Positions 63,598 through 64,000 of a stretch of DNA of 64,000 nucleotides are shown piece by piece. The translations under genes were made by a program, and so were the position numbers. Every line of letters starts with the position of its first letter. The first letter of the stretch is position 1. This DNA is from Mesorhizobium loti R88b (lineage in GTDB: Bacteria; Pseudomonadota; Alphaproteobacteria; Rhizobiales; Rhizobiaceae), in assembly GCF_013170845.1 (NCBI RefSeq), contig NZ_CP033367.1, positions 3,163,001-3,227,000 on the forward strand, written 5' to 3'. The notes below the pieces were generated by a model that was not told where the DNA came from, ran no database searches, and was given only the letters and a program-made list of their open reading frames with translations.

Positions 63598-64000
63598 ATG
63601 GTTCAATACAACGACTGGTGCAATGCGACGGATACGAATGTCGTTGGCCACAACCTCAGGGTTCTTTCTGGTAATCCTGCAAACATCGATGTCGGCATCC
63701 AGGCGACTGCCGCTGTCGTCCCCGGCCACTACGCCGCCGAGGAGAGGATTGCGCACATTCTGCAACGCCTCGGAAAAACTGCAGCAGCAGCGTTCGTCAC
63801 CGAGAAACTACCCGAAGGCAAAAGCGATTCGCTCTGGAGATCTCGGCGAGATACTCGCGACTGAGTACATCACTGAACAGACTAGCTATGAAGCGCCAGT
63901 CAAGCGATTGCGTTGGAAGGACCACCGCAATATGGCGATGCGTGGTGACGACGTCATTGGCATTGTGAAAGACCCGGCAACGCAGAGGCTCCAGTTTCTC
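63598..64000 (+). pseudogene. DUF1837/HamA-like (Hachiman-type) gene, apparent frameshift, 3' end cut
   Basis: From the ATG the frame runs to a TGA at 63862-63864. It passes a plausible HamA N-terminal region and K-L-P-E-G-K near 63813. In the +1 frame from about 63822 the DUF1837 core is intact: R-S-G-D-L-G-E-I-L-A-T-E-Y, then V-K-R-L-R-W-K-D-H-R-N-M-A-M-R-G-D-D-V-I-G, running off the window end. An extra A in the run GGCAAAAGCG would explain it; with AAA the two parts join as E-G-K-A-I-R-S-G-D. HamA nucleases act with the helicase HamB against phage. Mutation, sequencing error or recoding cannot be told apart here. Confidence 0.7.

Overview
The window looks like a chromosomal segment of an alphaproteobacterium of the Mesorhizobium/Rhizobiales type. 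Four things support this: high GC with strongly GC-biased third codon positions, two tandem DUF680 genes (a family largely confined to Mesorhizobium), BA14K, DUF1127 and DUF2934 small proteins, and a dense population of LysR regulators, SDR oxidoreductases and GSTs. No rRNA, convincing tRNA, intact insertion sequence, CRISPR array or plasmid function was seen. All names rest on reading the translated sequence; no database search was run.

Layout. 0-11 kb is a detoxification/redox block: a catalytically dead HtrA-like protein, LysR, SDR and glyoxalase-fold genes, then an operon of AhpD-like protein, NAD(P)-binding protein, cupin and MscS channel, followed by a convergent Rrf2 regulator. The operon promoter and the Rrf2 promoter carry the same 15-bp palindrome, so they probably form a small redox or Fe-S controlled regulon. 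11-17 kb holds small secreted proteins, an ABC-F ATPase, palindromic repeats and a scarred patch with an IS5-type transposase remnant. 17-28 kb has a GST, a polysaccharide deacetylase/glycosyltransferase pair, a flavin monooxygenase behind a perfect operator palindrome, a GGDEF-EAL enzyme, an internally deleted plsY pseudogene and a winged-helix/TPR regulator divergent from a hydrolase. 28-37 kb has a GlxA-type regulator, a complete polyamine-type ABC transporter operon and htpG. 37-48 kb has an ABC exporter, a nucleoside hydrolase, a methyltransferase next to an acyl-CoA ligase, and a LysR-controlled SDR/SDR/tautomerase operon.

48-57 kb is the most interesting part. A 35-codon gene resembling a RiPP (lasso-type) precursor sits below a LysR gene. 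Further right, a Pls/PosA-type single-module NRPS (poly-amino-acid synthetase) is followed on the same strand by a GNAT acetyltransferase and a phosphopantetheinyl transferase, with a lysine 2,3-aminomutase-family radical SAM gene converging on them. A lysine- or beta-lysine-based polymer pathway is possible but unproven.

57-62 kb holds small periplasmic proteins, a Tat-exported metallo-beta-lactamase-fold enzyme, a TPR protein, DoxX and BA14K. From about 62.5 kb the DNA becomes AT-richer and looks like the edge of an accessory island. It contains a degenerate gene copy, a TTG-started coiled-coil membrane protein and, cut by the window end, a DUF1837/HamA-like (Hachiman-type) defence gene interrupted by an apparent one-base frameshift.
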